A stretch of DNA of 64,000 nt from Blastobasis lacticolella. Lineage: Eukaryota; Arthropoda; Insecta; Lepidoptera; Blastobasidae. The position numbers and the translations under genes were made by a program. The notes under the pieces were generated by a model. The model saw only the letters and a program-made list of their open reading frames with translations. It was not told where the DNA came from and made no database searches. Positions 1-11,199 of the stretch are shown here, one piece after another. Every line of letters begins with the position of its first letter. The stretch's first letter is position 1. The stretch covers positions 11,610,001-11,674,000 of the forward strand of contig LR990060.1 in assembly GCA_905147135.1 (NCBI GenBank), written 5' to 3'.

Positions 1-76
1 TAAGTGTGCGTGGGAATAAGATCCTTTGGAACCGCACAGTTCGCGACCAATTTGGCTCCAAGGTGTGAGGATGAAC
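1..76 (-). mobile_element. Non-LTR retrotransposon 3' fragment
   Basis: This end of the window is the reverse complement of 25185-25270, sharing the stretch around GCGAACTGTGCGG. At the other locus the stretch precedes a typical LINE 3' tail, so this is read as a piece of the same element. Identification is by similarity within the window only. Confidence 0.5.
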
Positions 77-195
77 TCCCTGTCGATGGCGAGCGGTGCG
101 ATGATAGAATGTAACTGTAGGCATCATGTCAAACAGTTCTTCAGAACAAACACCGTTGTACAAGGCTTACTTTTATACCGGCTTTACTCTTTATA

Positions 196-447
196 GCCGT
201 GTGGTGTCCGGCAGAGTAGAACCAACCCCTTACACTCATGGGTGTCGTACAAGGCGACTAATGTTTTCGAGGCAAAAGATCAAGAATCTCCGTAGTCTGG
301 AAAATGGGCAGCAGCGTTTTCCATTGTTATATTTAAACACTGCGATCTCCAACCCGCCTGCCAAGCGTGGAGATTATGGCGATAGCCTCCCCTTTCGTGG
401 GAGAGGGCCTAAGTCCTGCAGTGGACTGTTACGGGCTGTGATGATGA
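196..447 (+). mobile_element. RepA: short SINE-like element with GAT tail
   Basis: This is a copy of a roughly 250-bp repeat present about eleven times here. It opens with GCCGTGTGGTGTCCGGCAGA, carries TGGAAAATGGGCAGCAGC in the middle and ends in GGGCTGTGATGATGA. It has no coding capacity. Target-site duplications at better copies (12763-13017 and 56620-56885) show that it moves by retrotransposition. The 117-residue open frame across it is incidental. Confidence 0.75.
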
Positions 448-760
448 ATTCGTGGACAATAGCAAAATGTGGTGCTTAATAAAAATAAAATAATTTAAAA
501 GCCTATACTATACATGAATAAATACATACCTATATACCTTTATAAAAATGTTATATGTTTTAATAGAGTGTTTGTTTATGGGAACGAATCAGTAATCAGA
601 GAGAACATAGGTACAAAAGATTCAAAAATTGAATTCCGACGAACCCTAATTCGACTAGGTTTTACTTAGAAAATATGGAACGTCGACACTGTTTACTTCC
701 GACAATTATATATCTTTATCCACCGTGAATCGAGTATCAATGTAAAAGAGAGTACCAAAG
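448..760. other. AT-rich intron sequence, nothing recognised
   Basis: This is probably intron of the ferric reductase-like gene whose next exon starts at 893. No exon, RNA gene or clear repeat is seen. Confidence 0.4.
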
Positions 761-866
761 GGTTCCACTATAATTACCTGATCTGCCAAATGCTGGATCA
801 TGGTCAAGGCGGACCCCGGGCCCTCGTTCTCGAGAGCACAACCGGGACATTAACGCCAAGTTGATG
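761..866 (+). mobile_element. SINE-S1, 3' part
   Basis: This is the 3' third of the tRNA-derived SINE-S1 family (full copy at 22333-22672). It includes GATCTGCCAAATGCTGGATC and ends in ACAACCGGGACATTAACGCC. It stops about 26 bases before the splice acceptor of the exon at 893, so element-derived sequence lies in the acceptor region. Confidence 0.75.
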
Positions 867-892
867 ATTTATTTTGTATTATTCCTTTCCAG

Positions 893-3800
893 ACCCAGAC
901 CGCGTAGGATTCCACGACGCCGTCTACGAAGCTACAGGCGAAGCTATGGCACTCGCCTCAGTCGGGACTGCGGGCGGGTCCTCGAAACTTTTACTTAAAC
1001 TCCATGGCAGCTTCATGATAGCCGCTTGGTTGGGTGCCGCGTCTATTGGCATCGTTTTGGCTAGGTGAGTGAGATAACGAAAGTTAAGCAACGCACGGTA
1101 ACTGGTAACTGGGTGGGTGACCGTTTCGTAGTCTGAACGTTGCGGAAAGCGACAAAAACGATTTCGTCTAGTAAGCCATCGGAACGCGATGACGCCTCAG
1201 GCGCTGTCCTAATTGGAGATCAATAACAAAAGTTAAGCAACGCACGCCTTAGCCGGTAACTGGATGGGTGACCGAGTCGGTAACCTAAATTTCAACTCAA
1301 ATATACGATGAATAGTTCGAATAATCTATGCTTCGAAGAATACATTTCTTTAGAAGAGCGATAACTGATGTAAACATCTTTGCTACATTATAAGACGCTA
1401 TGCGATAGTCGAACTTAGATTTAAGGACAGAAACCTTGATAATGCGTACGGCTAAGGATTGAAACACGTTGCCTGCGAGTGTGTTTCCTGGTCAATAGTG
1501 ACCCTGGTTATAGAACCAGCCGCCTTCAAGGCTAGAGTCAATAAGCTCTTCCTAGACCGGAATGCTCCATACAAAATTAATGAGTTTCATCGTAACTTTC
1601 AGATACTTCAGACAGACCTGGGTCGGTAAACAGTTGGGAGGAAAAGACATGTGGTTCGCTGTAAGTATCTTCAATACACATCACATACACATACATACAT
1701 AAAGCTCACGCCTGTGTCCCACAGGTGGGGTAGGCAGAGACTATGGAACGCTACTTTGCTCTGTCTTGACACATTTTCCTAGTCCTACCTACTTTGTAAT
1801 AATAGTTTTTTTTTAGTTTTAGTTTTTTATTAATTCTCAAAGATACAATTTTCACATAAAATTATTACATGATATATAAAAGTATGTATCGAGATAGTCA
1901 TTATTATACAAATACCCTATTGGTATTCATTACAATCATTTAAGTAAATAAAATCATTTATGTCATTAACAAAGCACTAACAATTATTTACATAATAAAA
2001 ATTTTAAATAGGGTACCTATTTAAATTACAAATAAGAACATATAAATGTTTCAGTTTAATTATAAATGTCAAAATAAATTTAGAATTTCGGCTTTTATTA
2101 ATTGTATAATGTCAATTTCATTTTAAAAAATAAATATTCTTTCAATTAATGTCAAAATTTCAAAATATCAACATCGAAAATCCCAAATAAATTACAAATG
2201 TCAACATAAACTCCCTACTACCTAAATACCTACAATATTCTTTAAAATGTTAGTACACATGTATACCAATGATTGACATTTGTATTTTAAAGGAGGACCA
2301 GCAGAAATGTATGGAACCCAGCCGATATTGAGCGATATGTCGTTAAAAAGGATTTTTCATTTTCTATAACTTTTACTATGGCGACAACTCTCGAATCGCC
2401 GTGGGAAAAAAGTTAAAAACAATTAAAATAAACTTCATTTAGTACTGTAAAATTCAGCCTATTTGACCAATAACGTTGAGTAATATGTGATTATTAAGGG
2501 TTTTTCATTTTCAACAACTTTTACTGCGGCAACAACTCTCAAATGGGTTATGGTCAATTAAAATAAATCTCATTTTATACTGAAAAATTCGGCTTATTTG
2601 ACCAACAACGTTGAGCAATATGACAAAGGAAATGATTTTTCATTTTCTACAACTTTTACTATCGCAATAACTCTCGAAACGCCGTGGGAAAGTGATAATG
2701 TAAACTTCATTTTGTACTCTGAATCCAGTCCATCCAGGATATGGTTCCAGTACAATACTAAGTTCATTTTAATTGACCATAATTTTTTCCCACAACGATT
2801 CGAGAGTTGTCGCCACAGTAAAACTTGCAGCAAATGAAAGATCCTTTCCAATGACATATAGCTCAACGTTACTAGGCATATAGGCTGGGTTGTCTGGACC
2901 TCCTTGTCAATATTATTGATTATTGAAATTATCTGTTGGTAATTTTATACCATTTATTATTATGACGATATATGCATAATATTATAAATGAATATGAATA
3001 TGAATATTTCCCCATTCCTCAGTACCACCGAGCGCTAATGGTGCTGACCTGGCTACTGACGATGGCGGGATTCATCCTCATCCTAGTAGAAGTCGGCGGT
3101 TGGAGCACTACTGGAGACAACCCACACGCTATTACTGGTAATGACTTTTTTTTTATGTATTACGATGGATATGCAAGAGAACCAATTTTTTTTATGTCAT
3201 AAGGTGGATATGGACCAAACGGACCACCTGATGGAAAGTGGTCACTGCCTATAGTTATAATAATAATTAATAATCTTTATTAACATATCAGGAGACAACC
3301 AAAAACAACAAAAGTAACAGGTATCTAATACACGTTATGATCGAAATATTATATTATTTTCATACAATACAATACTGGTTGTATTTAGTTTATAGTGGAG
3401 TCCCAGCTTCCTACATTAGGATATCCTGTGCTATATTAAGCAGTTATTCCTATAAAACTAGACTATATTACTAATCGTATTTTGATAGGCCGTGAACAGA
3501 ATGTGTAACCATGATCCAATCTGGTCAGGTTCCCCTGCTAGCAGGGTCACGGAGGTCAGATGGCAGTCGCTCCACTGTAATTATCTGATCTGCCAAATCC
3601 TAGATCATGGTCAAGGCGTAACCCTGGCCCTCGTGCTCGAGAACACAACCAGGACATTTACGCCGAGATGATTATTTTATTACTTATTATACTACACCCA
3701 GACCCGTAACAGAAATTAAAAATCATCATTACAATTTCTGCTGCGGAAATCGAACTCAAGACCCTCTGCGTGGCAGACCGGCCAATCAACTGAACCATTC

Positions 3801-6800
3801 AGGTCGTCACAATCGCCGTCTCCCAAATTAATGATTATTCAATATGTTTCAGGAATCGTGACTGTGGTGCTGTGCTTCATACAACCTATTGGTGAGTTGG
3901 TGATAATACTTAATAGCGCTAGCTGGCTTTTGCTAGAGTTTACAACCGCTGGCATAAAGGTAAACTAGAAACAGACCTTCCGTTTTGGCTGGAGCCGACC
4001 AACCGTCAGTTGCAGTCGATACTAATTCTTACGAAGTAGCAAATAAAGCCGCTTTTGGGTGCGGAGGACGTGGTCGGTCGTTCGGCTCGCTCGCGTATCC
4101 GAATTATTCCAAAAGCGACTTTATTTTATAGTTAGTAAGGTTTAGTATCGACTGCAACTGACGGTTGGTCGGCTTCAGCCAAATCATAGCGTCTGTTACT
4201 AGTTGTAGGAACGCCCTCCGGCCTGTAGGCCTGGCACAAGTAGATCTCGCGCGCGACATAGGTAGTGCTATCTCTTTCGTCTTAGTATTGAGAGAAAGAG
4301 ACAAACGCTTTCTCGCGGCGCGAGCTTTGTCGCGGACACACTTATGCTAGGGCCACTGATGGAGTGACGATTTGCGAAAGGCCTCAGATGAATGCTCTGA
4401 GGCAAACCGAGGATACTCGTAGTGAAAGTTTTATATTTCAGTGCAAGAGTAGTATATGCTGATTATTATTATTTATTTTATTTTATATGAAAACAAAATG
4501 GTTTCACATACAGGGACCTACCTATGTCGGTGATCTCGTGATTATGGTGATGATTGTCCATCGTACATGTCATGGGCGCCATCAAAAAGATTGGAACGTT
4601 TATCTTTGCACAAAATTGTTTGCCAACCTTGTGCCACAGTTACCGCTTTTCATATGGCCTCCCTAATAATAAGTAGATATGTAGGTATCTTTATAACCGA
4701 CAGCCAAGACTGTACACAGCAGGAATCGCCATTGTCCATATACCACGACTCATGAATATATTATTTCTACAGGAGCATACTTCCGTCCCCACCCTGGTAC
4801 CAGCAAGAGGCCAATCTTCAACTGGCTGCATTGGCTCGTTGGTAACGCCGCACATATACTGGGCAGTGAGTATCTTGGGAGTTTTTTTTTATTTTATACC
4901 ACTAAGTACCGAAAAATGTCGGGAAACCACCGACTAAGTATTTTACCGAAAAATGTCGGGAAACCAACGACTCAGTCTTTTTTATACCACTAAGGTGGCA
5001 AACAAGCTTACGGCCTGCCTGACGGTAAGCAGTCACCGCAGCCTATGGATGTTTGCTATACCAGGGGCATCACCCACGCGTTGCTGACCCCGTAAAAACC
5101 TTTTCACCCCTTTCTTGAAGAACCCCATGTTGTACTCTATCTCTCCAGGTTTCTTACTATACTGGTTACATGAATCAAAATAAATATGCTTGGTTAACTC
5201 ACACAGCGCCATCTAACCCCGAAGTAAGCAAAGCTTGTGGTATGGGCGCTAGACAACAGATAAACAACTACTAAATACTAATAAAATAAGTTAGTAGAAG
5301 TCCTATAGCACGCGTGACTTTGCAGATGATTCAATACAATAACCATCTTCTACCTAATCTGATACCTGATAGTTATAGCGCAGTAGTAAAGTTATGCGCA
5401 GTAGTGGCCGAGGTGGTGTTCTTGATAGTGATGACATGACATATTTGTGATAACTGATAATCGGTGGTATAATGGGATGCTCAGGGACATCGTGATGAAA
5501 CCTGCACTTTCAGCGACTGAATGTGTAACCTAATCCAATCTGCGGGGCTATCGGCTAACTTAGTTGGAAACTGAATTTGACACTAGATTATTCTACACTA
5601 CGTTACCTACGTTGGCCACTGGTAATAGCGTCCACCAAATTAGAGTAGTGTAATATTTTTTCATGTCGAATTCAGTTATCCACTGAGATAGCCAATAGCC
5701 CCCTCAGTAGCCGTATTCAGAATGGCTCGGAAATCGGATACGGATACGGAATCGACAAAGGACCCCGCAAAAGTTCTGAGGAAAATGTGGTTTCAGTTAC
5801 TTTTGATGAAATTTTCATATGTTACAGAGAGTAGAGTTTCCGTGGAAACTATCGGAATTCTGAATAACAGTTTTCGAATCGATCGACACGGATTCGCCAC
5901 TCACGAATTTCGTGTCGAATCGTTCGGAAACGGTTTCGAATCATTGTGAATACGGCTACTGATTCCACTGTAAAAAGGATCTCGCGGTATTCCTATAGCG
6001 CTACGAATTTTCATCGAAGTTTCGAGCGCAAGTGCACTAAGATTATTATCTTTTACCATAGATAAGTTTCGACGAGTGGTTCAATGGTCAACATGCCGGT
6101 CTCACGCAAGAGGTCCCGGGTTCGATTCCCGGCCGGACAGAAAATGAAATAATGAATTTTAATTTCTGTTACGGGTCTGGATGTTCTGTGTATAATAATT
6201 ATGTATATAAAAAAAAAAATTAAGTAGTATGTCAGTTATCTAGCACCCATAGTACAAGCATTGCTTAGTTTGGGCCTAGATGGCGCTGTGTGAATATTTA
6301 TTTATTTTATTTTTTATATTATTTTGTCTAACTCCCATACCTCTCTTTCTTCCCAGTCGCGACAATCTTCCTAGCCGTGTACCTAACGAAGGCGGAGTTG
6401 CCGCCGTGGAGCGTGTATGTCCTCGCCGCATTCGTCGCCTTCCACGTTGTCATGCACGTCGTGTTGTCGGTAAGTTTGCTAAGCTTTTTGGGAGGGAATA
6501 TCGGGATCAGTGGGTTTTACCTTTCCCGTGCTTTAGTATGACTATATCAACTCATTATATTATATTTTATTTATTTATTTATTGCCCCACCACCAGCTAA
6601 CAGTATGCGTCTCCGACGGTCGGATCAGCAACGGCCGCGTGACGGCTTTCCCCATGAAGGACATGTTGGCGCAACAACGCGCCGCCACGCAAACCGAACG
6701 TGGAGGGGACGCACCGGTGGGTAGACGAATGTGTACCTAATATATTTAAAAATATATACAGTTCAACCCCTGGTTTCATAGGTACACTATGATAACGGCC

Positions 6801-7362
6801 TTGCCACCAGCTAAGTGCCAGGCGGCTTTTTATGGTCCGGGTAAGCCGGGCAACTCGTATGGGATGGGGTTCCCCAGCTCCAGGCCGGTATCTGCGACAT
6901 ACCCGCGTGTTAAAAGCCGCCGGCATAGTGTGTAATTCATAATCACAGCCCATAACAGTCCACTGCAGGACTTAGGGCCTCTCCCACGAAAGGAGAGGTT
7001 ATGACCACAATATCCACGATTGGCAGGCGGGTTGGAGATGTCAGTGTTATAAATATAACAATGGACAACGCTGCTGCCCATTTTCCAGCCTATGGAGACT
7101 CTTCGATCTTTTGCCTCGATAACATTAGTCGCCTTGTACGACACCCACGTGTAAGGGGTTGGTGCTATTCTACTCTGCCGGACACCACACTACCATACTG
7201 TGTAATTAATAACATAATTTTCTTCCACAGTTCTCAAGCTTCAGAAAGCTACTGATAACAATATACGCGCCGCTGATCCTCCTGTTTGCCATCGCGATGA
7301 TCTGTCTCGTCGCATTGGCTCCGTTCCCGGAAACGTACAACGCCATTATGGGCTCTAAATAG
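893..7362 (+). CDS. FRRS1: Ferric-chelate reductase 1-like (cytochrome b561 part), 5' end outside window
   Basis: Eight exons: 893-1064, 1603-1660, 3023-3137, 3853-3891, 4773-4865, 6357-6469, 6597-6716 and 7231-7362 (TAG stop). Phases agree at every junction and give 279 residues. The protein is a cytochrome b561 transmembrane domain: a helix beginning LKLHGSFMIAAW, then YHRALMVLTW, NPHAITG, FNWLHWLVGNAAH, a helix with FHVVMHVV, a polar loop and a last helix ending APFPETYNAIMGSK. The histidines in HGSF, YHRA, NPHA and LHWL match the expected haem ligands. In FRRS1/SDR2 proteins this domain follows reelin and DOMON domains and passes electrons across a membrane to reduce ferric iron. Those upstream exons are not in the window; the first exon here starts in phase, so the gene continues to the left. 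A DOMON-b561 paralogue of another subfamily is the main alternative. Confidence 0.85.
1080..1290 (+). repeat. Two 5S rRNA-like segments in direct repeat
   Basis: GTTAAGCAACGCACG followed by GGGTGGGTGACCG occurs at about 1083-1123. It recurs at 1230-1273 as GTTAAGCAACGCACGCC followed by TGGATGGGTGACCG. Both words resemble the internal control region of 5S rRNA. There is no complete 5S gene, so they are read as 5S-derived SINE pieces or pseudogenes in intron 1 of the b561 gene. Confidence 0.4.
1686..1792. repeat. Interspersed repeat with CACGCCTGTGTCCCACAGG
   Basis: The block ACATACAT, AAGCTCACGCCTGTGTCCCA, GGTAGGCAGAGACTATGG, TTTGCTCTGTCTTGACAC is repeated at 55003-55110 and 58185-58290. It looks like a fragment of a transposable element whose class I cannot assign. 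Confidence 0.6.
2290..2908. mobile_element. Foldback element with internal repeats
   Basis: Ends are inverted: AAGGAGGACCAGCAG at the left and CTGGACCTCCTT at the right. Inside, a unit containing TTGAGCGATATG then TTTTCATTTTC and ACAACTCTCGAA occurs three times in direct order (near 2320, 2475 and 2612) and once inverted near 2800-2870. No transposase is present, so it is read as a non-autonomous DNA element. The overlapping open frames are by-products of the repeat. Confidence 0.6.
3497..3672 (+). mobile_element. SINE-S1, 3' half
   Basis: It contains TGTGTAACCATGATCCAATC, CAGGGTCACGGAGGTCAGAT and the terminal ACAACCAGGACATTTACGCC of the family. The tRNA-like head is missing. Confidence 0.75.
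3690..3812 (-). mobile_element. SINE-S2 (second tRNA-derived family)
   Basis: It reads on the minus strand as a degenerate tRNA-like head followed by TTTCTGTTACGGGTCTGG. The same body is at 6068-6275 and 52690-52805. Confidence 0.6.
3965..4202. mobile_element. MITE family M2, long terminal inverted repeats
   Basis: It starts CTAGAAACAGACCTTCCG and ends CGTCTGTTACTAG. The inverted arms run about 70 bases and share CCGACCAACCGTCAGTTGCA with its complement. Other copies are at 26204-26451 and 31841-32077. It has no coding content and is read as a foldback DNA transposon. Confidence 0.75.
4878..5155 (-). mobile_element. LINE 3' tail (type 1) with a two-unit minisatellite
   Basis: The minus strand encodes the tail seen at 25180-25465 (rich in CCTGATGGTAAGCAGTCACC) and ends at TTAGTGGTATAAAA. 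At that end lie two units of about 35 bases with CCGAAAAATGTCGGGAAACC. Seven related units sit at the equivalent end of the copy at 51425-51545. Confidence 0.6.
5705..5961 (+). mobile_element. MITE family M1, 257 bp
   Basis: Ends are CAGTAGCCGTATTCA and TGAATACGGCTACTG. Three more copies are at 32460-32716, 37625-37879 and 55699-55939. A 75-codon open frame, MARKSDTDTEST to GNGFESL, runs almost end to end and stays open in all four copies. No transposase motifs are visible. Confidence 0.8.
6068..6275 (+). mobile_element. SINE-S2 with tRNA-like head
   Basis: The first 75 bases look like a tRNA with GGTTCAATGGTCAACATGC and a clear B box, GGTTCGATTCC. Then come AATTTCTGTTACGGGTCTGG, an A-rich run and TATCTAGCACCCATAGTACA. 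The head does not close into a good acceptor stem, and the same body occurs elsewhere, so it is a SINE rather than a tRNA gene. Confidence 0.7.
6950..7190 (-). mobile_element. RepA copy
   Basis: This is the reverse complement of the RepA family, from AATCACAGCCCATAACAGTC to TGCCGGACACCACAC. It lies in the last intron of the b561 gene, about 40 bases before the acceptor at 7231. Confidence 0.75.
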
Positions 7363-7903
7363 GTGCCATTCGCTGAGAAAGTGCCCTGTTACAACACTAG
7401 ATGGCGCTGTTAGAAGAAGCTGTCAAATGTGCGCCGTTAGGTTTTGATCAAAGTTCAATCTTCGGTTTAAATGAGATTTTTGCGGTTCGGCTAACGAGGT
7501 CTTGGTTCATACTGATTTTAATTCTTGAATAGATATTTCGAGTTATGCTTCGTATTAAAAAAGGGCAAATGTTTGCTATAAACCTTTTATAGAAATTAAT
7601 TACTGAATCACGTAATTGTATAGTTGTTGCGCAACTTAACATTGTGAGGCAATATAAAAATATTGACAGACTATGCTTTAGTGGTGCCATCTAGGGCATA
7701 TTAGAACTTATTACAGTGAAAGAATAGATTTGTGAACATGTAAATTTAATTTATTATTGTGTTATGGACTATGAAATACAAAATGAAATGAACATTAGGT
7801 AATAATTGCATGTTGTCATTTCTTTGTCAAAATAATAAGGAATATTCTTATAAATGCTACCTACATGAACAAAATGCTATTTTATTTAACATCTGTTACA
7901 GTG

Positions 7904-7909
7904 AATAAA
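7904..7909 (+). other. Possible poly(A) signal of the b561 gene
   Basis: AATAAA lies about 540 bases after the stop codon at 7362, in AT-rich sequence without other genes. This would make a 3' UTR of about 560 bases. Confidence 0.4.
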
Positions 7910-8497
7910 AACCATGGCAATATTAAGTCTACAATTTTGATATAATAAATAATACATAATGATATTACCCTATAAGTGTTGTGAAACTTTTTAATGCATT
8001 TTTGCACTTTTTAATATAAGACATTATTATCAACTCTTTTATTAAAGCAGTAATTATCACAATTAGTTTAAATGTTGACCCTTTTTTAAGTATGTTTCTT
8101 GAATGTAGTAACTTGCAATTAAAATGCAAGTTCCAGTTTTTTCTTTTCATCTAAAATATTGTTTAATTTTCTGTTCCGATTACATTATTAATTATTTTGT
8201 ACATTATTTTAATAATATTTTTAGGAATAATTAATTTAATTAATTAATTTAATGTCTTAGAATAGCTCTGAAGTTATGTAACAAGTCCATTATGAATATA
8301 GTTTAAATAAGGATTGAAATTATGTAAATATAGATCTAAAACTCATTATATATAAAAATAATAAAAACAATATTTGTAATAAGACAGCTTATTTAATTAA
8401 ACCACCCTGCCTCCTATTTACATAATCATTGTATAATGTTAGCATAACATACAACAATTCACTTAATTATAATGAAAATCATATTTAGATTAAATTA
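7910..8497. other. AT-rich spacer between convergent genes
   Basis: This separates the 3' ends of the b561 gene (+) and POLE2 (-). It probably holds the POLE2 3' UTR. No coding exon or repeat family is recognised. Confidence 0.4.
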
Positions 8498-10075
8498 TCA
8501 CGAGTCTTCTTTAGGAATTTGTGAATCTTCAACAGTTCTTGAAGCTGGCACATACACTTTAAATGAGTATTCAGTACGAGGAAAAGACCCGGGATTAACC
8601 ACTTGGCAGTCTTGGTAAGACCTAGTGTACGGTTGAAAATGATCTGCTACTACAATTAAGTCGGGCATTGGGTACAAACTTAGAGCGTCGGCGTGCTTCC
8701 AATACACAGGCTGCACCCCCAAACTAAGTGGCGACAAAGTACATTGACTTAACAAGGTCTTAGTCAAATGATCAGGTATATCTCCAGTTTCTGGAAAATG
8801 TATAGAATTTCTACACATTTTTGTTACTAAATCTTGGCGTACTAGGACCAGTTCTTGAGTACAATACTGCACTCTACATGGGTTTGTCGTGAATATAACT
8901 GCATCTCCTAATTTGTCCCTTATATCCTTGGTAATAGAGTTCGGTATTGCAGGTCTCGGTAAGATATTGGCAGCTGCAGGATCTCCTCTCCCAGGCACAA
9001 ATATAAACTTGCAATTTTGTCTTAGTTTTGTAAATGGGTATATGATGTCACCTAAATTTATTAATGCGGCCTTGAGTTGTGTACTATGCTCATAGCCATA
9101 AGGACAAGACAAAAATTCACCCATAAACACAAAAGCTATAGGAGGAAACTCATTATAGCCAGTGAATAAAGTTTTTAACTTCGACATAACTTTTAAATTG
9201 TCGAACCAGACATCGGACAAAAACACAATCATGCCATCTTCATTTTCTTGTTCGATTTTCAGCAAAGATTGGGAATTTCTCAACAACGTTTTTGATTTTC
9301 CTCCAAATGTGTTTAAATTTCCAAAATATGGGATAGATGCTGACCTAGTCTCCGACGGTGGCAGTACTAACCCCATCACATATAAAGTTTTGTCATCATA
9401 ATAACCTTCAGCTAAAACAAAGCTATTTTCAGTAAAAAGACCCGAATGATATCTTGTCTGGGACATGTCTAGTACAACACTACCAGTGGGATCTTCCAAG
9501 TGATATTTTCCTTCAGTTAGTTGAGTCAATAGTCCCAAAACAATCACATCATCAATTCTGCTTGAAGAGCTCAGTAACACCTCAATTTTCCGCAGCTGAA
9601 ACCGTTTCGCACTTTCCATAGACGGTAACGAATCTTGAGCAAACAGTTTGTTGCGGATAGTTCGCTGCCATATAACCGTATACCTGTCTATTAAGAATTG
9701 AGCCTTCCACTTTGGTGCAGGAAATAAATTGTTGCTGGTACTCACGTCTTTCACGAACTTCTTCCTTTCATTATCATAACAAATTTTCGGAATACTGAAG
9801 GCGTCGATTACGTTCAAAAGCGTTTCTGTTTCCTCAAGCCCTGAAGTGGAAATTTCTTTATAAGCTGTTTCTAGGTGTCCCTTTTCCAAAACCGGTTGGG
9901 ATAAGCACTGGTGAAGCAAATGGGCTATGAGTTTGTCAAGCTTCTGCTGTTGTTCTTGAGGTAATAAAGGCAGCAGCTGTTCTGCAACGAAGGTGCTCGC
10001 ATCTCTGCGTATGGTAAAACCGCTCAGTTTAAATGCATTGTTCACTTCTAAACGTAGGCTGTGTAGATCACTCAT
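8498..10075 (-). CDS. POLE2: DNA polymerase epsilon subunit 2 (B subunit)
   Basis: A single uninterrupted frame gives 525 residues, almost the length of the human protein (527). This is the non-catalytic B subunit that binds the polymerase epsilon catalytic chain in the nucleus and is needed for replication. The N-terminal 75 residues form the helical Dpb2 N domain (LRLEVNNAFKLSGFTIRRDA). An OB-fold part follows (VIVLGLLTQLTEGKYHLEDP). The inactive phosphoesterase part is marked by IVFLSDVWFDNLKVM, FIFVPGRGDPAAANILPRPA and DLIVVADHFQPY. The start is the first methionine and is followed by a full N domain. There are no introns, unlike most genes here. It is divergent from LSm6, with 416 bases between start codons. 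Recognition is by remembered family similarity and is strong. Confidence 0.95.
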   Translation of the reverse strand: MSDLHSLRLEVNNAFKLSGFTIRRDASTFVAEQLLPLLPQEQQQKLDKLIAHLLHQCLSQPVLEKGHLETAYKEISTSGLEETETLLNVIDAFSIPKICYDNERKKFVKDVSTSNNLFPAPKWKAQFLIDRYTVIWQRTIRNKLFAQDSLPSMESAKRFQLRKIEVLLSSSSRIDDVIVLGLLTQLTEGKYHLEDPTGSVVLDMSQTRYHSGLFTENSFVLAEGYYDDKTLYVMGLVLPPSETRSASIPYFGNLNTFGGKSKTLLRNSQSLLKIEQENEDGMIVFLSDVWFDNLKVMSKLKTLFTGYNEFPPIAFVFMGEFLSCPYGYEHSTQLKAALINLGDIIYPFTKLRQNCKFIFVPGRGDPAAANILPRPAIPNSITKDIRDKLGDAVIFTTNPCRVQYCTQELVLVRQDLVTKMCRNSIHFPETGDIPDHLTKTLLSQCTLSPLSLGVQPVYWKHADALSLYPMPDLIVVADHFQPYTRSYQDCQVVNPGSFPRTEYSFKVYVPASRTVEDSQIPKEDS

Positions 10076-10169
10076 TTTTCAATAAGCGGCGCTTTCACAG
10101 GCAATATTATTTCACGATTTTTGTACAAGTAAACACAAATAAATAAAAATCCAACCATCCCGATCGGCC

Positions 10170-10179
10170 TTCCCGCCAA
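10170..10179 (-). promoter_or_regulatory. E2F-type site in POLE2 / LSm6 divergent promoter
   Basis: The minus strand reads TTGGCGGGAA, a full match to the E2F consensus TTSGCGGGAA. It is about 95 bases upstream of the POLE2 start codon. POLE2 is a known E2F target in animals, so S-phase control is plausible; that it acts here is inference. Confidence 0.55.
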
Positions 10180-10491
10180 GTAGAAATTGAGAAAAAGTCA
10201 ATGTCAGATTGACATTATGTGTAGTGTTTTTGCAGACCGTTTGGTTTTGCGTTTTGTTATTGCTGTCATCTGTCAAAGTAAATATTTGTTTCATTCATTC
10301 CTCACACTTTGTACCATCATTCATTCATATTTCATTCATTCATTTCTACCCGGTGAAAAACGTACGTAAACTTTGTGAAGAAACCTCCCTGAATCTCCAA
10401 AGTAAAAGTGAAAATTAAGTACCTACTGGACCACAATTAAGTTCCACAAACCTTATCATAAATTGGAATCAAATTACTAAACATTTGCAAA

Positions 10492-10927
10492 ATGAGTCGC
10501 AAAGAAGCGTTGTCGTCATTTATTCAAAATATCCACGGTCGTCCTGTTGTTGTGAAGCTCAATAGTGGTGTTGATTATCGAGGTATACACAATTATTACT
10601 TAATTTTATCATTATGCACTATACCTGCTCAAATACCCACCTAAATTAGGAATTTCATCTTTAGTGTTTACCGTAAAACAAAACATTCACATAACCTCAA
10701 AAAATGTTGTGGGTTGCGTTATAACTTATATCTTGTTACTTTATATATTATAAAATCCTAATTCATTTACTATTTCAGGAGTTTTAGCATGCCTTGATGG
10801 ATACATGAACATTGCATTAGAACAAACGGAGGAATATGTCAATGGACAACTGAAAAACAAATATGGTGATGCATTCATCAGGGGGAACAACGTTTTGTAC
10901 ATCAGCACTCAAAAACGGAGAATTTAG
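10492..10927 (+). CDS. LSM6: U6 snRNA-associated Sm-like protein LSm6
   Basis: Two exons, 10492-10582 and 10779-10927, join in frame and give 79 residues (human 80). The protein starts MSRKEALSSFIQNIHGRPVV. Sm motif 1 is VVVKLNSGVDYRGVLACLDGYMN; Sm motif 2 is NNVLYISTQKRR at the C-terminus. LSm6 is a ring subunit shared by the nuclear LSm2-8 complex on U6 RNA and the cytoplasmic LSm1-7 mRNA decay complex. The intron falls inside Sm motif 1 with GTATAC donor and TTTCAG acceptor. The gene shares its promoter region with POLE2. The AATAAA at 11174-11179 is the likely poly(A) signal. Confidence 0.95.
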
Positions 10928-11173
10928 TACCTATTGCACTTTATTAAGATATAAGCTATTTACATATGATAAGCAAATATAATATTAAGTGACTACCCAA
11001 TCTTTCATTGTTATTATTGTAATGAGAATGAGCCTAAAACATCAAAATCTCTAAATTTTATTACAAGAGCATGTTACACATCTACTCAATCATATTTTTA
11101 AACATTTTCATCCCCACACCTTTTGGATACATGTAGGTATATGTAATTGGGGGTTCCCTGCTTTCATTATTTC

Positions 11174-11179
11174 AATAAA
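11174..11179 (+). other. Likely poly(A) signal of LSm6
   Basis: AATAAA lies 247 bases after the LSm6 stop, the first such signal downstream. Confidence 0.45.
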
Positions 11180-11199
11180 TATTGACTACTAAATTACAG

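Noticed and set aside
126..479. 117-codon open frame
   Set aside because: It lies across a RepA element, and similar frames appear in other RepA copies with different breaks.
6068..6140. tRNA gene
   Set aside because: The B box is good, but the acceptor stem does not pair well and the sequence continues into a dispersed SINE body found at two other sites.
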